From Bog-1181 sp964565765 (GTDB lineage: Bacteria; Oederibacteriota; PGYV01; Palsa-1178): a DNA stretch of 64,000 nt. Made by a program: the position numbers and the translations under genes. Below, piece by piece: positions 8,394 to 16,790 of this stretch; position 1 is the stretch's first letter, and every line of letters starts with the position of its first letter. The stretch spans positions 1 through 64,000 of the forward strand of contig CAZMGF010000008.1 of the NCBI GenBank assembly GCA_964565765.1, given 5' to 3'. The notes beneath the pieces were generated by a model, which saw nothing but the letters and a program-made list of their open reading frames with translations, was not told where the DNA came from and made no database searches.

Positions 8394-9891
8394 CACAGGA
8401 ACGGCAATTATGTACCTGGCGGTATTTGCGGGTATAGTTTTAAGGTTTGCCATGCCCGGGCTTAAACCGTTATCGCCGCAGGAGGCCTCTTTTGCGGGCT
8501 TATTCGCCGGCAAAGGCTTCCTTGAAGGGTTATTCACTTCGCTGGCCGTAAACCATCAGCCGCCGCTTTTTGATATTTTAACATGGATAATGACCTCGAT
8601 TTTCGGGGTTTCCGAGTTTTCCCTGAGGTTTTTGCCGGCTCTCTTCGGGTCCGCGGCTATTTTTGTGGTGCAGAAAATGACGCGCAGCTTTTACTCGGAA
8701 AGGGTGTCAATTCTCGCGGTCTCACTTTTTGCCCTGAACCCTTTCCTTATTTCAATATCCCGTTCCTGCAGTTTCGCGTCCCTTTTTCTTTTGACATCGC
8801 TGTTGATGGTTTATTATTTCATGCTTTCCGTAAAGTACAACAGCTTCGTAATGGGGCCGTTCATATTCTGGTCAATCGCGGGAATATACACGCACCATAA
8901 CACTCTGCTTCTGCTCGCGGTTCTTAACGCGGTGCTTTTTTTAAGGTACAGGGAGGAAATAAGGATAAATTTATGGATAAGATCGCAGATATACATATTT
9001 TTGTCATGGCTGCCCCTTTGCGTTTATCTTTTTAAGGGAATTTCAGCCGGGGTTTATCCGTGGGAAAATCAGGCCATGCTGCCTTTATTGTTTTACAGGG
9101 AAATGCTTCTTGGGCCGGAGCTGGGATTTAACGCGGTAACAATCCTGTTCATGCTTGCCGCTTCATTTTTTTTGCTGGTTGGAACCGTTACATTAAGGAG
9201 CATTAAGGAAAAAAGGATGACCGACATCATGATAATTACCGCGGCCATACTTCCGGCCGTACCATGGATTGAGGAAATTATAAGAAAACAGCCATATGGC
9301 CCGCAGGCGATGGCGCTCTCCGGCGCGCTTATGCTGATATTAATAGCCGTGGGCGCGTCACATTTGTCCCGTGATGGAACAGTCCTGTTTTCAGTGATTA
9401 CGGTTGTTTTTTATGCCTGGGCCGCGTTTGTTTATTTTTACCAGCCGGCAGGCGCCGCTGATGTAAGGAAGGCTTACACAGAGATATCTTCGCAGTACAG
9501 GGCAGGGGACATTATATTTAATACCGACCCGGAAAATTATATTACTTTTCAATTTTACAATTCGCATATGAACGGAAAAAACATGCCCGACAGGCTGCTC
9601 GCCCCTGTCCCCGAGTTCAAAGGCAGTAAAGCAGTAAGGGATATATGGAGGGGCATTAAAAATTTTCTCCTTGAAAAAACAGGAATTGCTGTGTACGCGG
9701 GTTACGACAGGAACATTATTCCGGAGGATATGATTGAAAATGAAATTGCGGGAACCTCAAGGGTATGGCTGCTTTGTCCAGGCGGCGGCGCCGAAACTGA
9801 CAGGCCGTGGATAAAAAAACATTTCAGGGAAGCCTCAAGAAAGAACGCCGGTGGAGCGGACATTATTCTGCTGGAAAAGATATATAAGTAA
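8362..9891 (+). CDS. GT39/PMT-like membrane glycosyltransferase
   Basis: A 509-residue polytopic membrane protein with about 9-11 hydrophobic segments in the first 380 residues, then a soluble C-terminal domain of about 130 residues. It has the layout of ArnT/PMT-like (GT39/GT-C) transferases that use polyprenyl-phosphate sugars. An early loop with SPQEASFAGLF and NHQPPLFDILTW corresponds to the first acidic external loop, and HQPPL is a recurrent motif of this family. The ATG at 8362 lies inside the upstream GT4 gene. An in-frame ATG at 8410 with AGGA nine bases before it would start directly at the first membrane helix and avoid the overlap; either is possible. The substrate is unknown. Confidence 0.8.
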   Translation: MNQQQPIKAGSTGTAIMYLAVFAGIVLRFAMPGLKPLSPQEASFAGLFAGKGFLEGLFTSLAVNHQPPLFDILTWIMTSIFGVSEFSLRFLPALFGSAAIFVVQKMTRSFYSERVSILAVSLFALNPFLISISRSCSFASLFLLTSLLMVYYFMLSVKYNSFVMGPFIFWSIAGIYTHHNTLLLLAVLNAVLFLRYREEIRINLWIRSQIYIFLSWLPLCVYLFKGISAGVYPWENQAMLPLLFYREMLLGPELGFNAVTILFMLAASFFLLVGTVTLRSIKEKRMTDIMIITAAILPAVPWIEEIIRKQPYGPQAMALSGALMLILIAVGASHLSRDGTVLFSVITVVFYAWAAFVYFYQPAGAADVRKAYTEISSQYRAGDIIFNTDPENYITFQFYNSHMNGKNMPDRLLAPVPEFKGSKAVRDIWRGIKNFLLEKTGIAVYAGYDRNIIPEDMIENEIAGTSRVWLLCPGGGAETDRPWIKKHFREASRKNAGGADIILLEKIYK

Positions 9892-9902
9892 TCCTCCGAC
9901 AC

Positions 9903-9930
9903 GCCCGTCCTTCGGCAAGCTCAGGATGGC
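9903..9930. repeat. REP-like dispersed hairpin sequence
   Basis: GCCCGTCCT and AGGATGGC pair around TTCGGCAAGCTC, in the 168-base gap between the GT39-like gene and the DtxR-like regulator. Sequences of this CTTCGGCAAGCTCAGGAT type recur in intergenic DNA of many unrelated bacteria, from my general recollection. There is no T-run, so it is not an obvious terminator. Confidence 0.55.
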
Positions 9931-10026
9931 CGGCGGTACTTAAAAAAAAATAATCTCCTGACAAAAAAATATCCCGGAAAAGTCAAGAAAAAAAATATTA
10001 ATTTTATTTATCAGAATTTATTCCTG

Positions 10027-10054
10027 TTGACAAAAAGCCTTTAAGTATTAAAAT
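10027..10054 (+). promoter_or_regulatory. Sigma-70 promoter of the DtxR-like gene
   Basis: TTGACA (10027-10032), 16 bases, TAAAAT (10049-10054). The predicted start of transcription near 10061 falls after the ATG at 10060, which argues for the later GTG start of the regulator. Confidence 0.7.
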
Positions 10055-10059
10055 TAATA

Positions 10060-10079
10060 ATGTTAGATTTGTGTAACAT
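10060..10079 (+). promoter_or_regulatory. Candidate autoregulatory operator (inverted repeat)
   Basis: ATGTTA (10060-10065) and TAACAT (10074-10079) form an inverted repeat with an 8-base spacer, sitting over the expected transcription start of the DtxR-like gene. A binding site here would block the promoter. Which protein binds is inferred from position only. Confidence 0.45.
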
Positions 10080-10095
10080 AAAAGGGTGGTGCCTC

Positions 10096-10515
10096 GTGGA
10101 AGAAAAAAATCTTTCAGCCGCAATGGAAGATTATATAAAAACAATATATTCGCTGGAAAAGCGCAACAAGGTGGCCAGGGTCTCGGAGATAGGAAGGATG
10201 TTAAGCGTAAAAAAAGCGAGTGTTGTAGCCGCGGTTTCCCTTCTCCAGAAAAATGAATTCATAAAACACGAACGTTATGGTTTTATAACCCTGACCGAGC
10301 GGGGGATGTCAACCGCGGAAAAAATAGCGCATAAGGGCAGGGCCCTTTTTGAGTTTCTCACCATTGCCCTTAAAATAGACGATGAAAAAGCCAGAACTGA
10401 GAGCTGCGGAATGGAGCATTTTATAAGCCCTGAAACAGCGGAAAAAATGATTCAGCTTACAAGGCAGCTGGCTCCGAAACCGGTTAAAAAAGTTATGGCA
10501 AAGGCAAAAAAATAA
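10096..10515 (+). CDS. DtxR/MntR-family metal-dependent regulator
   Basis: A 139-residue winged-helix regulator. The N-terminal domain matches the family plan: MEDYIKTIYSLEKRNKVARVSEIGRMLSVKKASVVAAVSLLQ..., then the wing RYGFITLTERGMSTAEKIA, then the dimer domain with CGMEHFISPETAEKM (the metal-site region of MntR/DtxR, with C, E and H ligands). It ends without an SH3-like third domain, as in MntR, and has a Lys-rich tail. I place the start at GTG 10096, preceded by AGGGTGGT, because the in-frame ATG at 10060 overlaps the probable transcription start. It should repress or activate Mn/Fe genes. Its target is unknown; the TolC-type gene downstream is a candidate. Confidence 0.82.
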   Translation: MEEKNLSAAMEDYIKTIYSLEKRNKVARVSEIGRMLSVKKASVVAAVSLLQKNEFIKHERYGFITLTERGMSTAEKIAHKGRALFEFLTIALKIDDEKARTESCGMEHFISPETAEKMIQLTRQLAPKPVKKVMAKAKK

Positions 10516-10646
10516 TAAAGCGCGTTAAGCGCGCCGCAACAAACACGTCTGATCCAAATAAAATGTAAATACCAGCGCGCGCCGGGCAGCCTGTAAAAAT
10601 ATTTATAGCGCGTCTGCCGGATAAAAATTTCAGTGGGGGGGGGTTG

Positions 10647-12062
10647 ATGAAAAAAATTATATCAGCGATTGTCCTGTTTTTATATTCGGGATGCTCAATA
10701 TGCTGTGGAGTTACATTTGACGAAGCGGCGGCTAATATGCTCAGCAGCAGCCCTTCGATAAAAAGCAGCCTGATGGAATTTTACGGGTCAAAAGCGGCCC
10801 TTTCAAGGGAAACGGGCAACAGATACGACCTGCGGTTCAACGCGGCATACAGCTATGGCGCCGGGTACACCGGAAGTACAATAACCGGTGACAACGGGAA
10901 TCTGAATTCTGGCATAACGGAAAATCTGCCAACCGGAGGAAACATATCCGCGAATATTTACGGCTTTAATAATACCCCGCAGACGGGCTCCAGCCTGAAT
11001 GATAACGCGTCTATCAGCATATATCAGCCCCTTTTGCGGGGGTTGATCGGGCTTACGGCCGACAACAACATAAAAAATGACGAGTTCGCCCTGGAGATGT
11101 CAAAAGAAAGCCTCAGGGATATTGTGACAGCATCGGTTGGAAATTTGAAAAAATATTTTGTCCTGATATACAGGCAAAGGCAGTATCTGGCCCAGAATAC
11201 GCTGGCTATAGAATACGCCAAAAATACCCAGGAAAAAGCAAAGGGGATTTTAAGCGCAGGAGAACAGCTTGAGGCTAAGGCTTTTTTACTTTCCAGGCAG
11301 GCACAGCAGGCGGGCTATGAAAATAATGTCAAAAGCGCGTGCGAAGATTTTTTGAATTACGCCGGATATGACGCCGGCGACTGGGATTCATTGACAATAG
11401 ATTCTTCGGCAATGACAGAGGATGCTTATGTGCCGGCGACGCTTACCGCCGAGCTTGAAACAGCGCTTGTGGAGGCGCAGCCGCAGGTGGCGCGGGCCAG
11501 GATTCAGTATGAAAACACAAAACTCTGGATGGACCAGGCGGGATTTTCCGAGCTTCCGCAGCTGGACCTTAACGCGTCAATGCAGCTTGGCGGATACGGC
11601 AGCACATTTCAGGATTCAATGAAAATAATGACGCAGGGCGGTGAAAAATATTATTCAGCAGGGTTGAATTTTTCTTTTGACATACCAAACAGCGGCCAGG
11701 TTTTTGACGAAAAGTACTGGGAAGCAGGGTATGAAAGGGATCAGATGAACTATAAGAACATTAAAAACAGCTTCAGGCGACTTGTAAGGGACGCGTGGAG
11801 AAACGTGCAGCAGGCTTTTGAAGCGTATGAAATGAGAAAAGAAGCCGCGGAAACATATTTGAAAAGGCTGGATATGGTAAAGGATGGATTTAACGCGGGA
11901 GCCATAAAAGTAAGGGAAATGGACCTTTCCATCAACGATGCCGCCGGGGCGCTGGCAAATGAGGCGGATGCGTATTATAATTACATAGCCGCTTTAAGCG
12001 ACTGGAACCGCCTGAGCGGGAAATATGAGGGGGTTTTTAATCAATATATGAAAGACAAGTAA
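10647..12062 (+). CDS. TolC-family outer-membrane protein
   Basis: A 471-residue outer-membrane channel protein of the TolC/OEP family. An N-terminal signal sequence (ending around SICCG) is followed by VTFDEAAANMLSSSPSI, the usual first OEP helix. Two OEP repeats alternate long helices (about 145-230 and 355-460) with beta hairpins such as LNASMQLGGYGSTF and YSAGLNFSFDIPNSG. ATG 10647 is preferred over the TTG three bases earlier. The ribosome site region is an uninterrupted run of nine G (10635-10643). No inner-membrane pump is adjacent, so it may serve a transporter elsewhere. Confidence 0.87.
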   Translation: MKKIISAIVLFLYSGCSICCGVTFDEAAANMLSSSPSIKSSLMEFYGSKAALSRETGNRYDLRFNAAYSYGAGYTGSTITGDNGNLNSGITENLPTGGNISANIYGFNNTPQTGSSLNDNASISIYQPLLRGLIGLTADNNIKNDEFALEMSKESLRDIVTASVGNLKKYFVLIYRQRQYLAQNTLAIEYAKNTQEKAKGILSAGEQLEAKAFLLSRQAQQAGYENNVKSACEDFLNYAGYDAGDWDSLTIDSSAMTEDAYVPATLTAELETALVEAQPQVARARIQYENTKLWMDQAGFSELPQLDLNASMQLGGYGSTFQDSMKIMTQGGEKYYSAGLNFSFDIPNSGQVFDEKYWEAGYERDQMNYKNIKNSFRRLVRDAWRNVQQAFEAYEMRKEAAETYLKRLDMVKDGFNAGAIKVREMDLSINDAAGALANEADAYYNYIAALSDWNRLSGKYEGVFNQYMKDK

Positions 12063-12073
12063 AAATTTAAAAT

Positions 12074-12174
12074 TCAAAACCAAAAAGTACAGCTTAAAAC
12101 CGGATAATTGACAACAAACCATTGCTGTATAATTTGTAACTTTAAAAATTTGCAATTGTAATTTTTGGTTTTGA
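12074..12174. repeat. AT-rich inverted repeat between converging genes
   Basis: TCAAAACCAAAAA (12074-12086) is exactly complementary to 12162-12174. The arms enclose about 75 AT-rich bases between the TolC-type gene and the convergent PorV-like gene. It may act as a bidirectional terminator or be a decayed small element. The interior has no gene. Confidence 0.5.
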
Positions 12175-12199
12175 CTTTTAACTTTTTAATTTAAAAGTC

Positions 12200-14164
12200 C
12201 TATTTATATATCGTCGATTTTATCGTAAGCTCCACCCTGCGGTTTTTTTGACGGCCTTCTTCCGTTGCGTTATCCGCTATCGGAGAGAGTTCGCCGTAGC
12301 CCTCGGTGCGTATCCTGTTCTCGTCGTAGCCCAGAAGATTTACCATGAAAAACTTCACGGCATCGGCGCGCGCTTTTGATAATTCCTTATTGTCCTTATA
12401 GCGTATCCCATGGGGCTGTATATTATCGGTATATCCGGCGACCAGTATGTCTGATTCGGGGTTTTTGTCTATTACGTCCTTCATTGTTTTTAAAACCGAA
12501 TAAGCGGATATCTTGACGTTCGCCCGGCCGAGGTCAAAAAGCGCGTCGGATGAAAAGGTGAGTTTTATTTCCCTTAAAAGTATGACTATCGCCTGGGGCT
12601 TTGTCATGGCCTTATTGCCGACAGAATCGACAGTCATCAGGCTGTAATAATATAAATCGCCTGTCTGTACATATTTGTTGTTTATTCCCTTGCCGTCCCA
12701 TATATATGAAATAGGCGGGTCGTTTTTTCCGGAGGCCGTAAAGAATAATTTTTTATTGTAATCCCATATTATGAACTGCCAGGAGGCGACTTTATTCCTG
12801 TCCTGCGCGTAAAATGAGAAAGTGGCGGGTATTATCAGGGAATCTTTTTCACCGGGCTTTAAAAGCTTCGGATCCGCGTCGATTGTCATTGTGGGCGGGG
12901 TGTTGTCTATTTCCACGTTGACCCTGTTGGATTCAGAAGTCCCGTTGTCATATTCACATGTTATTGCGGCCTGGTATACACCGTCGGGCTGGACCTTACC
13001 GTTAATTTTTCCGTCCCAGACAATGGATTTTGAAAGTTTGTCAGCCACGGGAAGCGAGGCCAGGAGTTTTCCCGACGGGTCGAAAATATTAAGCTTAATG
13101 GACCGCAACTGTTCGGGTGACTTTACCACGGGTATGAAATAAGCGTAATCAAGTATTTTGTCGTTGTTCGGCGAGAAGACAGGCGGCGTTACCTTAAGTT
13201 TTGCCGGAGGCGTGCCCCAGCCGTAAACAAGCGAGAGCCTGTTTGTAGGGCCCAGGTCCTCATAATTTACAAAAGCGTAATCAACCTCAAACCCTGACTT
13301 GCGGAAGCCGAGCCCGAAGGTGGGCTGGTCGAAGGCTCCGGTCATATAACCGAAGCGCAGGGCGAACATATCATAAAACCAGTATTCAAATCCTATTGAA
13401 TAAAGAGGGTCATAATCAGGATTAATTTCAGCCTGCGCCGATATCAGAAGCGATCCGGACCACATTTTCATTTCGTCTGAAAGGCCGAAGTTTATAATAC
13501 GCGGCGGGTCAAAGGCAATGTCCTGCATTTTAAGATCGGAACCCAGGTTTGTCATATCGGCGCCCAGGCGCAGGTAGTTCCCGTTTGATATTGTCTTGTA
13601 AAGGAGCCCCATATCAGTTGTGATGTTTGAGCCGCTGAACGTGTCAATATTTTGTGAAGTGTACTTGATTGTCGCGCCCGCAGAAAAATTTTCCTTGAAA
13701 TCCAGCGCGTAGCCGGCTGTCACTTCATAATCGAAAGGTGCGAATTTCTGGTTGAACTGGGAAAAATCCACAGTTTCAAGAAAGGAGGGATCATAGGACT
13801 GAAGCGAACCGGTTCTTGTCAGCTGATCTATCTGGAACCAGGCAAGGGCGACCCCGAACTTTCCTGTATCAGACCCCGGAACCGGCATGACCATGTCCAG
13901 ATGCTCGTAGTTAATATTCTGGAACCAGTCAATATGCGTAAACTGGACCTCATAACCGGTTATTGAGGACATTCCAGCGGGATTATAGTAAAGGCCGTAT
14001 GTGCCGTCTGATACGGCGGTAAAAGCCTCGCCCATCCCGACTGCGCGCGCGAACGGGGGAATTTTTGTAAAATTTTCGCTGGTTGTGCCGACAAGTTCAG
14101 CGCCGGCGCGGATAAACACAGCTGCAAAAACTGTTAAAAACAGAATGATCAGAATTCTTTTCAA
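12200..14164 (-). CDS. PorV-like beta-barrel fused to FlgD-like and OmpA domains
   Basis: A 654-residue outer-membrane protein. The signal peptide (about 1-22) is followed by a PorV/UPF0164-type barrel (about 25-325) starting with the family's FARAVGMGEAFTAVSDGTYG and YYNPAGMSS. Next come FlgD-like Ig domains with the SPNNDK motif near 337 and a second unit with IWDYNKK and SYIWDGKGINN. The OmpA C-terminal domain (about 540-654) has GYTDN, LSKARADAVKFFM and NRRVELTI, the peptidoglycan-binding core. Translation starts at TTG 14164 with GGGGTGAAG just before it. The protein probably links a PorV-type secretion or attachment platform to the cell wall. A paralogue with the same order lies at 50059. 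Confidence 0.88.
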   Translation of the reverse strand: MKRILIILFLTVFAAVFIRAGAELVGTTSENFTKIPPFARAVGMGEAFTAVSDGTYGLYYNPAGMSSITGYEVQFTHIDWFQNINYEHLDMVMPVPGSDTGKFGVALAWFQIDQLTRTGSLQSYDPSFLETVDFSQFNQKFAPFDYEVTAGYALDFKENFSAGATIKYTSQNIDTFSGSNITTDMGLLYKTISNGNYLRLGADMTNLGSDLKMQDIAFDPPRIINFGLSDEMKMWSGSLLISAQAEINPDYDPLYSIGFEYWFYDMFALRFGYMTGAFDQPTFGLGFRKSGFEVDYAFVNYEDLGPTNRLSLVYGWGTPPAKLKVTPPVFSPNNDKILDYAYFIPVVKSPEQLRSIKLNIFDPSGKLLASLPVADKLSKSIVWDGKINGKVQPDGVYQAAITCEYDNGTSESNRVNVEIDNTPPTMTIDADPKLLKPGEKDSLIIPATFSFYAQDRNKVASWQFIIWDYNKKLFFTASGKNDPPISYIWDGKGINNKYVQTGDLYYYSLMTVDSVGNKAMTKPQAIVILLREIKLTFSSDALFDLGRANVKISAYSVLKTMKDVIDKNPESDILVAGYTDNIQPHGIRYKDNKELSKARADAVKFFMVNLLGYDENRIRTEGYGELSPIADNATEEGRQKNRRVELTIKSTIYK

Positions 14165-14193
14165 ACTTCACCCCGGATCAGATTCTTTGTAAT

Positions 14194-14222
14194 ATTTTAT
14201 GCTATTAATAATGAAATATCAA
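14194..14222 (-). promoter_or_regulatory. Sigma-70 promoter of the PorV-OmpA fusion
   Basis: On the minus strand: TTGATA (14217-14222), 17 bases, TAAAAT (14194-14199), about 30 bases before the TTG start. Confidence 0.65.
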
Positions 14223-14280
14223 CTATTAACAGGATGGTCCGGGAGCCATACAGAGAGCCGGAGGAAGGCGGTTTTATATA

Positions 14281-14309
14281 TTGACAAAGCGTTTCAGCGG
14301 GGTTAAAAT
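14281..14309 (+). promoter_or_regulatory. Sigma-70 promoter of the cNMP-binding gene
   Basis: TTGACA (14281-14286), 17 bases, TAAAAT (14304-14309), about 40 bases before ATG 14352. It is divergent from the promoter at 14194-14222. Confidence 0.75.
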
Positions 14310-14351
14310 ATTGTTATTACGGGTAATTAATGGCAAAAAAGGCGGTGGATA

Positions 14352-14759
14352 ATGGCTGATGATTTTTCAATGTTAAGAAGCGCCCTTCAGAAAGTTGATT
14401 TCTTTTACTCATTGAATATTATGGACCTGGATGCCCTCATAAAGGCCCTCAAGAAAAGAAAAGCAAGGGCTGGAGAGGTCATTATAAAGCAGGGAGAAAT
14501 AGGGGATAAATTTTATCTGATAGGCTCCGGCGCTGTCAGCGTATCAATAAACAACAAAAAAGTAACGGAACTAGGCGACGGCGACTTTTTCGGGGAAATG
14601 GCGCTGGTGACGGACCTGCCAAGGACCGCGACCATTACCGTGCTTGAGCCGACGGACCTTTTCCTGCTGTATAAAAAGGATTTTAAAAAAATATTATTGT
14701 CAAAACCAAAAATAGCCCACATTATCAATGAAGTTTTAGAGCAGAGAAGAAAAAAATAA
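14352..14759 (+). CDS. Stand-alone cyclic-nucleotide-binding domain protein
   Basis: A 135-residue protein consisting of one cNMP-binding (CRP-type effector) domain. GEVIIKQGEIGDKFYLIGSG and the phosphate-binding cassette GDGDFFGEMALVTDLPRTAT (about residues 76-95) are complete, including the E and R that contact cyclic nucleotide. There is no helix-turn-helix, so it is not itself a CRP-type DNA-binding regulator. A 24-residue helical N-terminus (FSMLRSALQKVDFFYSLNIM) resembles the lead helix of such domains. It is the first gene after its promoter and precedes an unknown 595-residue gene by 94 bases. It may pass a cAMP or c-di-GMP signal to a partner. Confidence 0.87.
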   Translation: MADDFSMLRSALQKVDFFYSLNIMDLDALIKALKKRKARAGEVIIKQGEIGDKFYLIGSGAVSVSINNKKVTELGDGDFFGEMALVTDLPRTATITVLEPTDLFLLYKKDFKKILLSKPKIAHIINEVLEQRRKK

Positions 14760-14853
14760 AGCAGATTTTCCGGCAAATCCATAAAAATAACCGATAGATA
14801 TAAACCGTTTAACATGTTTTTTAATATTTGTCAAAAAACGGGAAGGAGAAAAG

Positions 14854-16641
14854 ATGGACGCGACGCAGGTTAAAGAAGGGGAAGCGATAAACCGTATATT
14901 TGAAGGGCTGGACCAGACTGTCAAGGACGCGGTTATGGGAGCCATTGAATTTTTCAGCAAGGAAAAGTCGGAGAACGGCAACAAAATTGAGGATGTGGTA
15001 AAGGTCAACAAGCTGCGCAACGCGTATAATTCGCTGGTGAGCGCCCTTGTCAATGAAAGGATGAACAGCCTCAATAAATTCCAGGAGCTCTTTCTATGCA
15101 CCGGGGCCATCGCGGATGTGGTCGATATAGGCGGAAATAAAATAACGCTTATGGATCCCGCTGTTTACGCCAAATTGTTCGAGGACTTCTGGAAAAAAGA
15201 CGGCAACAACCCTTTCATCTCGTCCGTATTCTCTGTAACAGATAAAATGAAGGCTCTGGCCGAGGGAAAAATAGAACTCATCGACACCTCCGGGAAAAGA
15301 AAATCAAAAAAATCCGACGATAAAGTTGACCCCAAGAAATTAAAGGCTTCGCTGGAATGGAAGAAAAACGACAGCTTAAAGGCAGGGGCAAACCTTACAA
15401 GGACCCTTGGCTCATACCTTGACAAGATGATGCAGATCGACGGCATAAAGCTTAAAACCTTAAAGTTAAATTATGACGGGTTGAACACTTATTTTAACAT
15501 CCTGGGCAAAGGGGCAAAAATCTCGCCGGAAGACAAAAAAATGAAGGACGCGCTGGCCGCCCGCTCCGATATGATGGCAAAGGCGCTGGCTGATTTTACA
15601 AAACTTTACGCTGAAACATTCACACGCGCGGCCGAAGCAGTCGATTCAATAAAGGAAAAAGTTGACGACATAAAACAAAAAGAAATTGAAATAATCAAGG
15701 CCTCATCGGCTGTATCCCTCGAGGAGAACAGCGCCGTTGATTCCTTTACATCAGAGCACTCAGATATAATCAAAAGGGATATCTCCATAATCAATTCGTT
15801 CATTGTAAGCGCGTCGGAAAAATCATCCAACAGGGTGCCTTATTCGGGCGCGAGAATCCTGCTTAATTCCCAGATACCGGACCTTGCCAGGGCCAATGAC
15901 TCCTATTTCTGCACGCCCGGCGCGGTTATGGAATCGCTTAAGAAAATATGCTCCATACATACCAACGCGTTCCCCAAGGATGAGGACGGCAACTATATGA
16001 TACCGCCGATATTGATTGAGCCCATCAGGAATTATGTTGATTTCCTTGAGGACCGCTTTATTATGGGGTTTGTGACCGGAGAGCCGGGCAAAAAAGGGGC
16101 GAAAGTATCCTTTTCGCCGATAGATTTCCAGATTATGAAAGCCATCGGCATGTATCTTGCCAAGGACCCGATATACGATTACCGCGGCGAGATAAACGAA
16201 GGCACATTCATGGGAGATTACACCGGAAAGATCGAAAAAACCGCCCAGGTAAAATGGACCGGCCAGGACAAGAAAATGAACATGGTCATATCAAGCGAGC
16301 TTGTTGACGCTGCCTCCCGTGATGATGCGGTCATCAATTACATGGATTTTGTATTCAACTGCCTTAACGGCCTCGGGCCGCCGCCGAAAATGTCAAAGAG
16401 GCGCATCAATATACTGCTCAGGTACGCCACGATTTATTCCGTGGAAAATAATGTAAGGCTCCTTCTGCAGTATGTGGCCCAGTCTGAACCCACGGAAGTG
16501 CGCGACACCATAATGAAATACACCAACAGGAGCGCGGACGCGGGCAGGGAAATGGTCAAAAAGATAATCAAAGAGGACGCGGTAGTGCAGAGGGTGCTGG
16601 GCAACAACCCGGACATGGTATGCGCGAAAATATTCGTATAG
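14854..16641 (+). CDS. Large cytoplasmic protein of unknown function
   Basis: A 595-residue protein I do not recognise. It has no signal peptide or membrane segment. The first 230 residues are mostly helical and charged, with a Lys-rich stretch (SGKRKSKKSDDKVDPKKLKAS near 150-170). A heptad-like helical region runs about 245-330 (DSIKEKVDDIKQKEIEIIKA). The last third is mixed alpha/beta with YLAKDPIYDYRGEINEGTF and a basic SKRRINILLRYATIY segment. AAGGAGAAAAG gives a strong ribosome site for ATG 14854. A terminator follows at 16700. It is probably cotranscribed with the cNMP-binding protein, which suggests a cyclic-nucleotide-linked role; that is inference only. Confidence 0.85.
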   Translation: MDATQVKEGEAINRIFEGLDQTVKDAVMGAIEFFSKEKSENGNKIEDVVKVNKLRNAYNSLVSALVNERMNSLNKFQELFLCTGAIADVVDIGGNKITLMDPAVYAKLFEDFWKKDGNNPFISSVFSVTDKMKALAEGKIELIDTSGKRKSKKSDDKVDPKKLKASLEWKKNDSLKAGANLTRTLGSYLDKMMQIDGIKLKTLKLNYDGLNTYFNILGKGAKISPEDKKMKDALAARSDMMAKALADFTKLYAETFTRAAEAVDSIKEKVDDIKQKEIEIIKASSAVSLEENSAVDSFTSEHSDIIKRDISIINSFIVSASEKSSNRVPYSGARILLNSQIPDLARANDSYFCTPGAVMESLKKICSIHTNAFPKDEDGNYMIPPILIEPIRNYVDFLEDRFIMGFVTGEPGKKGAKVSFSPIDFQIMKAIGMYLAKDPIYDYRGEINEGTFMGDYTGKIEKTAQVKWTGQDKKMNMVISSELVDAASRDDAVINYMDFVFNCLNGLGPPPKMSKRRINILLRYATIYSVENNVRLLLQYVAQSEPTEVRDTIMKYTNRSADAGREMVKKIIKEDAVVQRVLGNNPDMVCAKIFV

Positions 16642-16699
16642 CAATAAGGTAAAAGTTAAAAGGCAGAACCAATAAGTACAATTATAAAGTGTAAATTAA

Positions 16700-16731
16700 A
16701 AAAAAGGCCCCGCGAAAACGGGGCTTTTTTG
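16700..16731. terminator. Bidirectional Rho-independent terminator
   Basis: GCCCCG (16707-16712) pairs with CGGGGC (16719-16724), flanked by A-run on the left and T-run on the right. It lies between two genes that converge here, so it can end the unknown 595-residue gene on the plus strand and the five-gene pilin operon on the minus strand. Confidence 0.88.
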
Positions 16732-16790
16732 TTTTTAAACGTACGTTTTCTGCAGGGGCCGACTTATATGCCTGCCTTATTTTATATGTA

